From NCBI GenBank assembly GCA_902595815.1, contig CACJRL010000002.1, positions 1-64,000 of the forward strand: DNA of 64,000 nt. The letters are read 5' to 3'. Made by a program: the position numbers and the translations under genes. Each line of letters opens with the position of its first letter. Positions within the stretch are counted from its first letter, which is position 1. Below the pieces are notes generated by a model, which searched no databases, was not told where the DNA came from, and worked only from the letters and a program-made list of their open reading frames with translations. This document shows, in pieces, positions 40,395 through 49,800 of this stretch. Origin of the DNA: an uncultured Pelagibacteraceae bacterium (GTDB lineage Bacteria; Pseudomonadota; Alphaproteobacteria; Pelagibacterales; Pelagibacteraceae).

Positions 40395-41284
40395 TGGATT
40401 GGGATAAATTAAAGATATTTCATGCAGTTGCTGAGGCAGGTAGTTTTACAAGCGCAACTGTTATTCTAAACCTTAGTCAATCTGCAATTAGTAGACAAAT
40501 TCAATCTTTAGAAGAAGATTTAAAAGTAAAATTATTTGAACGTCATGCAAGAGGCTTAACACTCACTGAAAATGGTGAATATGTATTTAAAACAGCACAT
40601 GAAGTTATCTCTAAACTAAAAGAGGTAGAAACAACTTTAGGAGATAAAAAACACAAACCTTCAGGAAAATTATCAGTAACAACCGTAGTTAGTTTTGGAA
40701 CTACTTGGTTGACGCCAAGAATACAAGAATTTATGCAATTAAATCCAGAAATTGAAGTTGAACTCATATTTGATGATAGAGAGCTAGATTTAAGCACTAG
40801 ACAAGCAGATATTGGAATATTTATGAGAAGACCAAAACAACTTAATTATATTCAAAAAAAGCTTATAGATATCAATTATCACATCTACGGATCACCAAAA
40901 TACTTAGAAAAACATGGATATCCTAAGACAGTTAATGACTTAAATAAGCACAACTTTATTTCATTTGGTAGAGGAGCTCCATCACCAGTTTATAATCCAG
41001 ATTGGGCATTAAAACTTGGAATGAAAGATAATAAAAAAAGAAAAACCGTAATGAGAGTGAATAGTGTTTATGGTTTACTATTAGCTGTTCAAAGCGGTGT
41101 AGGGCTAGCCGCAATTCCAGATTACTTAACTGTCAAACAACCAAACATAGTAAAAGTATTACCTAGCGTTCAAGGCCCAACTACAGAGGCACACTTTGTA
41201 TACCCTCAATCACTTAAAAATGTTGCTAGAGTTCAAGCTTTTAGGAACTTCCTATACAGTAAAATTTCTGAGTGGGAATTTTAA
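40394..41284 (+). CDS. LysR-family transcriptional regulator
   Basis: N-terminal LysR wHTH FHAVAEAGSFTSATVILNLSQSAISRQIQSLEEDL. Confidence 0.95.
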   Translation: MDWDKLKIFHAVAEAGSFTSATVILNLSQSAISRQIQSLEEDLKVKLFERHARGLTLTENGEYVFKTAHEVISKLKEVETTLGDKKHKPSGKLSVTTVVSFGTTWLTPRIQEFMQLNPEIEVELIFDDRELDLSTRQADIGIFMRRPKQLNYIQKKLIDINYHIYGSPKYLEKHGYPKTVNDLNKHNFISFGRGAPSPVYNPDWALKLGMKDNKKRKTVMRVNSVYGLLLAVQSGVGLAAIPDYLTVKQPNIVKVLPSVQGPTTEAHFVYPQSLKNVARVQAFRNFLYSKISEWEF

Positions 41285-41317
41285 ATAAATCATCAAAAAA
41301 ACAGTACTAATTGCGAT

Positions 41318-41354
41318 TGATTATCAATTGCGACAATATTGCAATTGATAATCA
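41318..41354. promoter_or_regulatory. Perfect 14-bp inverted repeat (9-bp spacer) upstream of iron transporter gene, overlapping a Fur-like site
   Basis: TGATTATCAATTGC-gacaatatt-GCAATTGATAATCA, followed by GATAATCATTTTCATTGAGAATAGTTATCA. Confidence 0.65.
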
Positions 41355-41429
41355 TTTTCATTGAGAATAGTTATCATCCGCATTGCAGGACAAATTACGT
41401 TTAATATAAATATAAATTTAAGGAGTAGA

Positions 41430-42452
41430 ATGAGAAAATTAACAATAATTTCATTGTTTTTTGCTTTAATTTCAAGTTTTACCATTGCAGCTGAGGTCAA
41501 TATTTTTAGTGCAAGACACTATGATTCTGACATTCAATTATATGAAAAGTTCACAGCAACAACAGGAATTAAAGTAAACGTAGTATCAGGTAAAGATAAA
41601 GCCCTGCAGAAAAGAATTACAGAAGAGGGAGCAGACTGTGTTGGAGATTTATACATCACAGCTGATGCTGGAAGATTAGGTGCATTTGCAGCTAAAGGAA
41701 TGATGCAAAATGCAGGTTGGTCAAAAGCTATTAAGGATGCAGTACCTGCACAGTTTAGATCTGCAAAATGGACTGGAATAGCTAAAAGAGCAAGAATAAT
41801 TTATTATTCACCTGAAAGAGTAAATGCAAACGAACTTAATGGGATGACTTACGAAGGTCTAGCTGATCCAAAATGGAAAGGTAGATTAGTAATAAGAAAA
41901 TCTAACAACATTTATAACCAATCTTTAGTTGCTTCACTTGTTAAGAATAATGGTAAAGCAAAAACTGCAGAATGGTCTAAAGCTGTTGTAGCAAACATGG
42001 CTAGAACTCCAAAAGGTAATGACCGTGCTCAAATCATGGCTGTTGCTGCAGGAGAAGCTGATATTGCTGTTGCAAACACATATTATCATGCGTTGATGTT
42101 ATCTGGAAAAAAAGGTGCTGAACAACAAGAAGCAGCAAAAAAAGTAATGCCTTTTTTCCCTAATCAACAAGATAGAGGAACGCACATTAATATTAGTGGA
42201 GCTGGTATGCTTAAACATGCACCAAACAAAGCTAATGCTGTAAAATTAGTGGAGTTTTTATTATCAACAGAGGCTCAAAATCATATTGTAAATAATACTT
42301 TTGAGTATCCAATGATCGGTGGTGTAACACCTAATGATTTAGTTCCAGGCAAAGAGATGAACTTTGTAATGGATACTAAAACAAGTGTTAAGTCATACGG
42401 TGCAAAACAAGCAGATGCATTAGAAGTAATGTTAGCTGCTGGTTGGAAGTAA
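41430..42452 (+). CDS. Fe(III) ABC transporter substrate-binding protein
   Basis: Signal peptide MRKLTIISLFFALISSFTIAAEVNIFSARHYDSD; GGAG upstream of ATG 41430; ORF-track start at 41361 includes the operator region. Confidence 0.92.
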   Translation: MRKLTIISLFFALISSFTIAAEVNIFSARHYDSDIQLYEKFTATTGIKVNVVSGKDKALQKRITEEGADCVGDLYITADAGRLGAFAAKGMMQNAGWSKAIKDAVPAQFRSAKWTGIAKRARIIYYSPERVNANELNGMTYEGLADPKWKGRLVIRKSNNIYNQSLVASLVKNNGKAKTAEWSKAVVANMARTPKGNDRAQIMAVAAGEADIAVANTYYHALMLSGKKGAEQQEAAKKVMPFFPNQQDRGTHINISGAGMLKHAPNKANAVKLVEFLLSTEAQNHIVNNTFEYPMIGGVTPNDLVPGKEMNFVMDTKTSVKSYGAKQADALEVMLAAGWK

Positions 42453-42626
42453 ATGACAGCTGTTAAGAAAAAATTTACTACGGAAGTTGATTATAATAAA
42501 TCTACCAAAGCCTGTCCTGCATGTGCTTCGGAGTGTGAAAAAATCAATAAACGTGTAAATAATAGAAAATTGTCTGAAATTAAAACTAAGGAGGTTCCGC
42601 ATATCCTAAAAGTATTTAATTTTTGA
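42453..42626 (+). CDS. Small Cys-rich protein (57 aa)
   Basis: ATG immediately after previous stop: MTAVKKKFTTEVDYNKSTKACPACASECEKINKRVNNRKLSEIKTKEVPHILKVFNF*. Confidence 0.6.
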   Translation: MTAVKKKFTTEVDYNKSTKACPACASECEKINKRVNNRKLSEIKTKEVPHILKVFNF

Positions 42627-42640
42627 TTTTCTAAAGTTTG

Positions 42641-42672
42641 TGCCTATGGTTTGGTCTCCTAAACCATGGGCA
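42641..42672 (+). terminator. Intercistronic stem-loop (attenuator/processing/terminator candidate)
   Basis: TGCCTATGGTTT-ggtctcct-AAACCATGGGCA, 12-bp stem with one G-T wobble, followed by cTTTTgaTTTT. Confidence 0.65.
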
Positions 42673-42709
42673 CTTTTGATTTTCATGATTATAAGGCGGA
42701 TTATAATAT

Positions 42710-44320
42710 ATGAAATTTAATTCCTGGTATTTATCATCTTTTATAGTTTCATTTATTGTTGCAATTCCAATTTTAACTGTGTTTGCAAGTTTCTTCCAAG
42801 AAACAACAAATTACTACGATATATTAAAAAATACTTTTCTAATCGAGTACATCTATAACTCTTTAACTTTACTTATTGGAGTATTAATACTTACCTTAGT
42901 TTTAGGTGTTGGCAGTGCATATGTAGTTTCATTTTATGATTTTCCAGGCGTTAAATTTTTTAAATGGGCTTTAATATTATCTTTTGCAGTACCTGCTTAC
43001 ATTTATGCTTATTCATTAACTGCTTTTTTTGAAAACTTTGGAACACTATACTCAATATTGAAATCTTTATTTGGACCTGGTGAATATAATCAATCCATTC
43101 CAAAATTTGATGGTATGCTTGGTGCTATTTTATCTATTTCTTTTTCACTATTTGGATATGTTTACGTTTTAACTAGAGCATCTTTTCATTATCAGTCTCA
43201 AAATTTAATAGAATTAGGACAAAATCTAGGTTTTTCAAAATATAAATCTTTCTTTAAAATCATTTTACCATCTGCAAGACCAGCGATAGTTGCGGGTTTA
43301 GCATTAGTTGCTATGGAAACATTATCAGATTTTGGAGCAGTATCATTTTTTGGAATAGCAACTCTTACTACCGGAATATATGATTCGTGGATATCTTTTG
43401 ATGATTTAGCTTTTGCAAATCAGCTCTCATTTTTTTTGCTATTATTTATATTAGGACTTTTTTTTATTGAGAATATCTCAAGAAAAAAAGCTCAATATCA
43501 CTCTCCAGTTAAGGGAGGAATTAAAGAAAAGAAGAAAATTAAATTAAACTTTTCAAAAGGTTCTTTAGCATTCGGATTTTGTTTTTTAGTTTTTTTAGTC
43601 AGCTTTTTATTCCCTGTTTTACAAATGTTGTATTGGACAATAATTTTTCCAAAAAATTTATTTGATTTAAATACTTTTCAATTATTTATAAACACAATTT
43701 ACTTGGTGTTTTTATCAAGTCTTGTTCTCGTAATTTTTTCATTTATTTCAAATTATGGAAACAGAGTAACTAAAAGTAAATTCTTAAATTACCTTACAAC
43801 ATTTTCTATTACTGGTTATGCAATCCCTGGTGTAATTTTAGCTGTAGCATTCATCACTTTTATTGCTTGGTTTGATAATACTTTTATAAAAGCCTTTGAA
43901 TTTAATTCTATAAAGAGAGTATTTATAGGATCTATTTTTGGTTTAGTAATAGTTTATTTTATCAGATTTTATTCATTGGCTTATAATGGATTGAAAACTG
44001 GTTATGAAAGAATAAATAGGTCAATTGATGAAAGTTCTTATCTTCTTGGTTACTCAAAAATAAAAACCTTTTTAGGAATTCATGTTCCTTATTTAAAAAA
44101 TTCTGTTTTTCTTATAGGGATATTGATTACTATAGAAGTAATAAAAGAATTACCTATAACTTTGATATTGAGACCATTTAACTTTGAAACATTCGCTACA
44201 ACAGCATATATTTTTGCATCTCAAGATCTCTTAGAGGCTGCAGCAGTTCCATCATTATTCTTGATATTAATTGCAAGTACATTTATTTTGATTACTTCTA
44301 AATTTATTTTGAAAGACTAA
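42710..44320 (+). CDS. Fe(III) ABC transporter permease (FbpB type)
   Basis: 536 aa with two permease halves; ...LGFSKYKSFFKIILPSARPAIVAGLALVAMETLSDFGAV EAA loop. Confidence 0.92.
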   Translation: MKFNSWYLSSFIVSFIVAIPILTVFASFFQETTNYYDILKNTFLIEYIYNSLTLLIGVLILTLVLGVGSAYVVSFYDFPGVKFFKWALILSFAVPAYIYAYSLTAFFENFGTLYSILKSLFGPGEYNQSIPKFDGMLGAILSISFSLFGYVYVLTRASFHYQSQNLIELGQNLGFSKYKSFFKIILPSARPAIVAGLALVAMETLSDFGAVSFFGIATLTTGIYDSWISFDDLAFANQLSFFLLLFILGLFFIENISRKKAQYHSPVKGGIKEKKKIKLNFSKGSLAFGFCFLVFLVSFLFPVLQMLYWTIIFPKNLFDLNTFQLFINTIYLVFLSSLVLVIFSFISNYGNRVTKSKFLNYLTTFSITGYAIPGVILAVAFITFIAWFDNTFIKAFEFNSIKRVFIGSIFGLVIVYFIRFYSLAYNGLKTGYERINRSIDESSYLLGYSKIKTFLGIHVPYLKNSVFLIGILITIEVIKELPITLILRPFNFETFATTAYIFASQDLLEAAAVPSLFLILIASTFILITSKFILKD

Positions 44321-45375
44321 TGGCTAATAATTTTTTTGAAATTGAAAATGTATCTTTTGCTGCTGGCGGGAAAAATAAAGTTAATAATGTTTCTTTAAAA
44401 ATTGAAAATGAAGGAGAAATTGTATGTTTACTTGGCCCCTCTGGCATAGGTAAAACCACAATATTAAGAACTATTGCAGGTTTAGAAAAAATCAAGAAAG
44501 GTAAAATTAATCTAAAAGGTAGAACAATTTCTTCTGAAAATATTCATATCGAACCAGAAAATCGTAATATTGCTCTATCATTTCAAGAGAACAGCTTATT
44601 TCCTCATTACAATATAGAAAAAAATATTAATCTTGGTTCAAATAGAGTGAAAGATGATAAAAAAATACAAACTAAAGAAGTAATTAATTTTTTAAACTTA
44701 AATAAAATATTAAATAAATTTCCACATGAGATTAGTGCCGGTGAAGCCCAAAGAGCTTCTTTAGCAAGATCATTGGTCTCTCAACCAGATTTACTAATGC
44801 TTGATGAGCCATTATCTAATGTAGATCAAAGTTTTAAGGAGGAAATTCAAGTTGAATTAAAGCAAATTTTAACAAATTCTAAAATAACAACAATAATTGT
44901 AACACACGATTCTTATGAAGCTTTTTATCTAGGCAGTAAATGTGGAATAATATTAGATGGTGAATTAAAGCAATATGATGATCCATATAACGTTTATCAT
45001 TTACCAAATTCAGTAGAAGTAGTTAATTTTTTAAATAGAGGTACATTAATACCAGCAGAAGTTACCAGTCCGAAAAGTCTTGAAAATGAAGATTTAGGTA
45101 CAATAACTGGAAATTTCGCTAGACCGTTTCCAATAGGATCTAAAGTAAAATTATTAATACAACCAGAGGACTTACAGCATGATGATGCGAGTAATCTCAA
45201 ACTTGAAGTAGTAGATAGAAAATTTAGAGGATCAAATTTTATTTATACATTAAAAACATCAAGTAATAAATTATTACCAGTTTTTGTGCATTCTCATCAT
45301 ATTCATCAACATGAAGTTGATGAAAAATTTGGTATAAAAAGACCCATCCATATCGATCATATTGTTTGCTTTTAA
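44320..45375 (+). CDS. Fe(III) ABC transporter ATP-binding protein (FbpC type)
   Basis: LLGPSGIGKTTILR Walker A; ISAGEAQRASLARSL signature; LLMLDEPLSNVD. Confidence 0.93.
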   Translation: MANNFFEIENVSFAAGGKNKVNNVSLKIENEGEIVCLLGPSGIGKTTILRTIAGLEKIKKGKINLKGRTISSENIHIEPENRNIALSFQENSLFPHYNIEKNINLGSNRVKDDKKIQTKEVINFLNLNKILNKFPHEISAGEAQRASLARSLVSQPDLLMLDEPLSNVDQSFKEEIQVELKQILTNSKITTIIVTHDSYEAFYLGSKCGIILDGELKQYDDPYNVYHLPNSVEVVNFLNRGTLIPAEVTSPKSLENEDLGTITGNFARPFPIGSKVKLLIQPEDLQHDDASNLKLEVVDRKFRGSNFIYTLKTSSNKLLPVFVHSHHIHQHEVDEKFGIKRPIHIDHIVCF

Positions 45376-45401
45376 ATTTAATTGTATAAAACACGTTAAG
45401 T

Positions 45402-47840
45402 ATGAAAGACTTACCAAAAAGTACAAAAGTAGTTGTTATAGGCGGAGGTGTTGCCGGAACATCTTGCGCTTATCATCTGGCAAAATTTGGTTGGAAAGAT
45501 GTAATATTGCTTGAAAGAGATCAATTAACATCAGGAACTACTTGGCATGCTGCAGGTCTTCTAGGTCAATTAGGTGCATCATCTACAATTACCAAAATTA
45601 GAAAATACTCTTTAGATCTTTATAAAGAATTAGAAAAGACTACAGGATTATCAACTGGGATGAAGCAAAATGGTGCAATTACAGTTGCATCTACTAAAGA
45701 AAGAATGCAAGAATTGCTAAGACAAGCTACGACTGCACAATTGTCTGATGTTGAAGTAGAAGTTTTAGATCACAAAAGACTAAAAGAATTATATCCAGTG
45801 ATTCATAGTGAAGATCTTGTAGGTGGTGTTTATATGCCAAAAGATGGACAAGCAGATCCTGTTGGAGTTACTAACGTGCTTGCAAAAGCTGCAAGAATGG
45901 AAGGTGCTAAAATTTTTGAAAAAACTCCTGTAAAAAAAATACTTACAAAGAATTCAAGAATAAGTGGAGTAGAAACAGAAAAAGGTATTATAGATTGTGA
46001 GTATGTAGTTATGGCTACAGGAATGTGGTCTAGACAATTAGGTGAAGAAATTAATGTTAGCGTTCCTTTATACCCAAATGAACATTTTTATATAATCACT
46101 GAGCCAATGAAAGATTTACCCCAAAATCTTCCTGTTTTAAGAGATTATAATGCTTGTTTATATTTGAAAGAAGATGCAGGGAAAATGCTTGTTGGAATTT
46201 TTGAACCAAATGCAAAACCAGCGTTTAAGGAGACAGGAAGAGTGCCTGATGATTTTTCATTTGGAGAACTTCCTGATGATTTTGACCATTTTGAACCGTA
46301 TTTAGAAAAGTCGTTTCATAGATTGCCTATGTTAGAGAGTGCAGGAATTAGAAAATTTTTCTCAGGCCCAGAGTCTTTTACTCCAGATACGCAATACTTA
46401 TTAGGAGAAACTCCTGAAGTTAAAAATTTATATACATGTTGTGGTTTTAATAGCATCGGAATTGCTAGCTCTGGAGGAGCGGGTAGAGTAACAGCTGAAT
46501 GGATGATGAATGGACATATTAACGAAGATTTATTTTCTCTAGATATTAAAAGATTTCAGAAATTTCATTCTTCAAAAAACTTTATTATGGAAAGAGTTAC
46601 AGAAACTCTTGGTGATCTGTATGGAATGCATTGGCCATTTAAGCAGCACAATACATCAAGAAATCAAAAGCTTTTGCCTTATCACCAGGAATTAAAAAAA
46701 GCAGGAGCTTGTTTTGGAGTTGCTGGAGGTTTTGAAAGACCAATGTGGTATTCCTTGAATGGTAAGGAGCCTAAATACGAATATAGTTTTAACTATCAAA
46801 ATTGGTACCCATCAGCAAAACACGAGACTTTAAATGCCAGGAAGAATGTTGGTTTATTTGATTTTTCAACTTTTTCAAAGTTTGATTTAAAAGGGGAAAA
46901 AACTCATCAAGAACTTCAAAAGTTATGTACCGCTAACATTAAAAACGAAATTGGAAAAACAACATATACTCATATGTTAAATGAAGATGGTGGAATAGAA
47001 ACAGATTTAACTGTTGTATATATGGATAAAAATTATTTTAGAATTGTGAGTTCAGCTGCAACAAGAGAACATGATAAATACCATATCTTAAAATATTTAG
47101 ATAAAGATGTAGAATTCTCTGATGTTACAGAGGATATTTGTTGCTTAGGATTGTTTGGTCCAAAGAGTAGAGAGATGATCTCGAAAATAAGCAATGATGA
47201 TTTTAGTAACGATAAATTTAAGTTTGGAACTGGAAAGTTCATAATGATAAATGATGTTAAAGTTTGGGCTCAACGACTTTCTTACGTTGGTGAATTAGGA
47301 TTTGAGCTTTATGTTGACTCAAGTTTAGCTAAGGATTTATATAAAATTCTAATTGAAGAGGGGAAAAACTTTGAACTATCTCATTGTGGAATGCATGCAA
47401 TGGATATTATGAGAATGGAAAGTGGATTTGTTCACTGGGGACATGATATTTCACCTGAAGAAAATCAATATCAAGCAGGTTTAAAATTTGCAATTAGTTA
47501 TAAAAAAAATGTCAACTTTATTGGAAAAGATGCTTTATTGAAAATTAAAGACCAAAAATTAGATAAGAGGATGATGATGTTTACTCTTAAAAACAGCAAA
47601 CCTGGTGAGCCACTTTTATTACATGAAGAACCTATTTATATGGATAATAAAATTATTGGAAGAACAACTTCAGGGAATTATTCTTTTTGTTATGATAAAA
47701 ATCTTTCTTTTGGATATGTCAATTCTGGAAATACAGTTGAAACTTTAAAAGACAAAAATATATATATTGAAATTGAAAAACAAAAATATCCAGTTGAGGT
47801 ATTAGAAAAACCTTTAAACAATAAAGATTTTAAGAACTAA
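45402..47840 (+). CDS. Dimethylglycine/sarcosine dehydrogenase-like FAD oxidoreductase-GcvT fusion (second paralog)
   Basis: 812 aa; [46 protein letters not shown]. Confidence 0.92.
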   Translation: MKDLPKSTKVVVIGGGVAGTSCAYHLAKFGWKDVILLERDQLTSGTTWHAAGLLGQLGASSTITKIRKYSLDLYKELEKTTGLSTGMKQNGAITVASTKERMQELLRQATTAQLSDVEVEVLDHKRLKELYPVIHSEDLVGGVYMPKDGQADPVGVTNVLAKAARMEGAKIFEKTPVKKILTKNSRISGVETEKGIIDCEYVVMATGMWSRQLGEEINVSVPLYPNEHFYIITEPMKDLPQNLPVLRDYNACLYLKEDAGKMLVGIFEPNAKPAFKETGRVPDDFSFGELPDDFDHFEPYLEKSFHRLPMLESAGIRKFFSGPESFTPDTQYLLGETPEVKNLYTCCGFNSIGIASSGGAGRVTAEWMMNGHINEDLFSLDIKRFQKFHSSKNFIMERVTETLGDLYGMHWPFKQHNTSRNQKLLPYHQELKKAGACFGVAGGFERPMWYSLNGKEPKYEYSFNYQNWYPSAKHETLNARKNVGLFDFSTFSKFDLKGEKTHQELQKLCTANIKNEIGKTTYTHMLNEDGGIETDLTVVYMDKNYFRIVSSAATREHDKYHILKYLDKDVEFSDVTEDICCLGLFGPKSREMISKISNDDFSNDKFKFGTGKFIMINDVKVWAQRLSYVGELGFELYVDSSLAKDLYKILIEEGKNFELSHCGMHAMDIMRMESGFVHWGHDISPEENQYQAGLKFAISYKKNVNFIGKDALLKIKDQKLDKRMMMFTLKNSKPGEPLLLHEEPIYMDNKIIGRTTSGNYSFCYDKNLSFGYVNSGNTVETLKDKNIYIEIEKQKYPVEVLEKPLNNKDFKN

Positions 47841-48711
47841 CTTTCCTTTTTCTACTTTCGGCTTGAACAAATAAAACTCCAAAAACAATTATTCCAATAA
47901 CTCCAAAAGTTTTATTAAAATCAAAAGGTACTCCAAATATATAAAAATTGATTAATGTTGACCAAATTAGTTGTGAATATTGAAAATTAGTAACAAAAGA
48001 TAAGTTTGATAGCTGAATTGCAAATATAATTAAAAGGTGGCTAGTAAAACCTAATACACCTAGAAATACTAACCAAATCCATAACTTTTTATTCTCAATA
48101 GGTGTCCAGTCTAACATTACATAAATAGAGAAAACAATGGCTCCAACAACAGCAGCATAAAATAACGCCACTAAAGGATCATTATTACCAGAAATAAATT
48201 TTGTAAAAAATTGATATAAAGCCCAACATACTGGTGGTACCAAAGGAAAAATTAAGTCTAAACTTAACACTTTCATACTAGGACTCATTGAATAAATTAT
48301 ACACCCGAAGCTTAATAACATTAAAATTATACCTTTAGATGAAAGAATATCTTTTAAAAACAATGCCGTTAAAATTGATACTATTAATGGAGCTGAGAAG
48401 AAAACTACATAGATATCGATAAGGTCAAATTTTTGTAAAGAATGAATGAAAAAAAAAGTAGCAAAAACCATTAATATAGATCTAATAATATTAATTTTAA
48501 AATTGCTTTTTAAGTTTAACTTAGGTTTCAATATTGCAAATAAAATTAAAATAATAATAAAGTGAAAAAAAAATCTTCCCCAAATTACTTGATTTAATGG
48601 CATTAATGTTCCCAGATATTTTGCAGTAGAATCTTGGCAAACTAAAATAAAAAATCCAGATATAGATAAAATTATAACTTTGGTAATAGATTTATTTTTA
48701 AGAAAATTCAT
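47830..48711 (-). CDS. EamA/DMT-family transporter
   Basis: About 10 TM segments, two EamA halves; convergent 11-bp overlap with upstream gene. Confidence 0.88.
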   Translation of the reverse strand: MNFLKNKSITKVIILSISGFFILVCQDSTAKYLGTLMPLNQVIWGRFFFHFIIILILFAILKPKLNLKSNFKINIIRSILMVFATFFFIHSLQKFDLIDIYVVFFSAPLIVSILTALFLKDILSSKGIILMLLSFGCIIYSMSPSMKVLSLDLIFPLVPPVCWALYQFFTKFISGNNDPLVALFYAAVVGAIVFSIYVMLDWTPIENKKLWIWLVFLGVLGFTSHLLIIFAIQLSNLSFVTNFQYSQLIWSTLINFYIFGVPFDFNKTFGVIGIIVFGVLFVQAESRKRKVSS

Positions 48712-48726
48712 AATTTTGATTAAATT

Positions 48727-49800
48727 TTAGACTGAACTAAGATTATCTAAAATTCTTTTTGAGCACTGTTCTGTATTACTAGAGCCTTGAAGATCTTTTG
48801 TTCGACTGTCTTTATCTTTAAGAGTTAATTCAATTGATTTTACTATTCTATCAGAAGCTTCTTTTTCACCCAAGTAATCTAGCATCATTGCAGCTGACCA
48901 AATCTGTCCCACTGGATTGGCTATCCCTTGGCCCGCAATATCTGGCGCAGATCCATGTACAGGTTCAAATAATGATGGGTATTTATTTGTTGGATTAATA
49001 TTTCCAGATGGTGCAATTCCAATAGTTCCAGTACAAGCTGGTCCTAGATCAGATAGAATATCCCCAAAAAGGTTTGATGCGACTATCACATCAAAACGTT
49101 CAGGACTTAGAACAAATCTAGCAGCTAATATATCAATATGGTATTGATCAGTTTCCACATCAGAATAATTTTTTTTATTCTCATTAAATCTTTCATCCCA
49201 ATAAGGCATTGTAATTGATATTCCATTTGATTTTGTTGCACTTGTTAGTTTTTTTCTTTTTCTTTTTTTAGCTAATTCAAAAGCAAATTGTTGAACTCTA
49301 TCTATTCCATATTTTGACATTATTGTTTCTTGAATAACTACCTCTCTATCAGTTCCCTGATACATTCTTCCACCGACTGATGAGTATTCACCTTCAGTAT
49401 TTTCTCTTACAATTATCATGTCAATATCTCCTGGCTTTTTATTTGCTAATGGAGCATTTACACCTTCAAAAAGTTTTACAGGTCTTAAGTTAATAAATTG
49501 ATCAAACTCTCTTCTAAATTTTAACAATGACCCCCAAAGTGTTATGTGGTCAGGGTATTTATCTGGCATACCAACTGCACCAAAGAAAATTGCATCATGT
49601 TTAGTGAGCTTTTCCTTCCAGTCATCTGGCATCATTTTTCCATGCTTTTCATAATAATCACATGATGCGAAATCATAATCCTCTATCTTTAATTTGAATT
49701 GATGTTGTTGAGAAATTTCTTTTAATATTTTTTGTGCTTCAGGTACAACCTCTTTGCCAATGCCGTCACCAGCAATAGAAGCTATAGAATACTCTTTCAT
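48727..49800 (-). CDS. Tartrate/D-malate dehydrogenase-like (isopropylmalate dehydrogenase family)
   Basis: IAGDGIGKEVVPEA; RENTEGEYSSVGGR; NLFGDILSDLGPACTGTIGIAPSGNINP. Confidence 0.9.
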   Translation of the reverse strand: MKEYSIASIAGDGIGKEVVPEAQKILKEISQQHQFKLKIEDYDFASCDYYEKHGKMMPDDWKEKLTKHDAIFFGAVGMPDKYPDHITLWGSLLKFRREFDQFINLRPVKLFEGVNAPLANKKPGDIDMIIVRENTEGEYSSVGGRMYQGTDREVVIQETIMSKYGIDRVQQFAFELAKKRKRKKLTSATKSNGISITMPYWDERFNENKKNYSDVETDQYHIDILAARFVLSPERFDVIVASNLFGDILSDLGPACTGTIGIAPSGNINPTNKYPSLFEPVHGSAPDIAGQGIANPVGQIWSAAMMLDYLGEKEASDRIVKSIELTLKDKDSRTKDLQGSSNTEQCSKRILDNLSSV

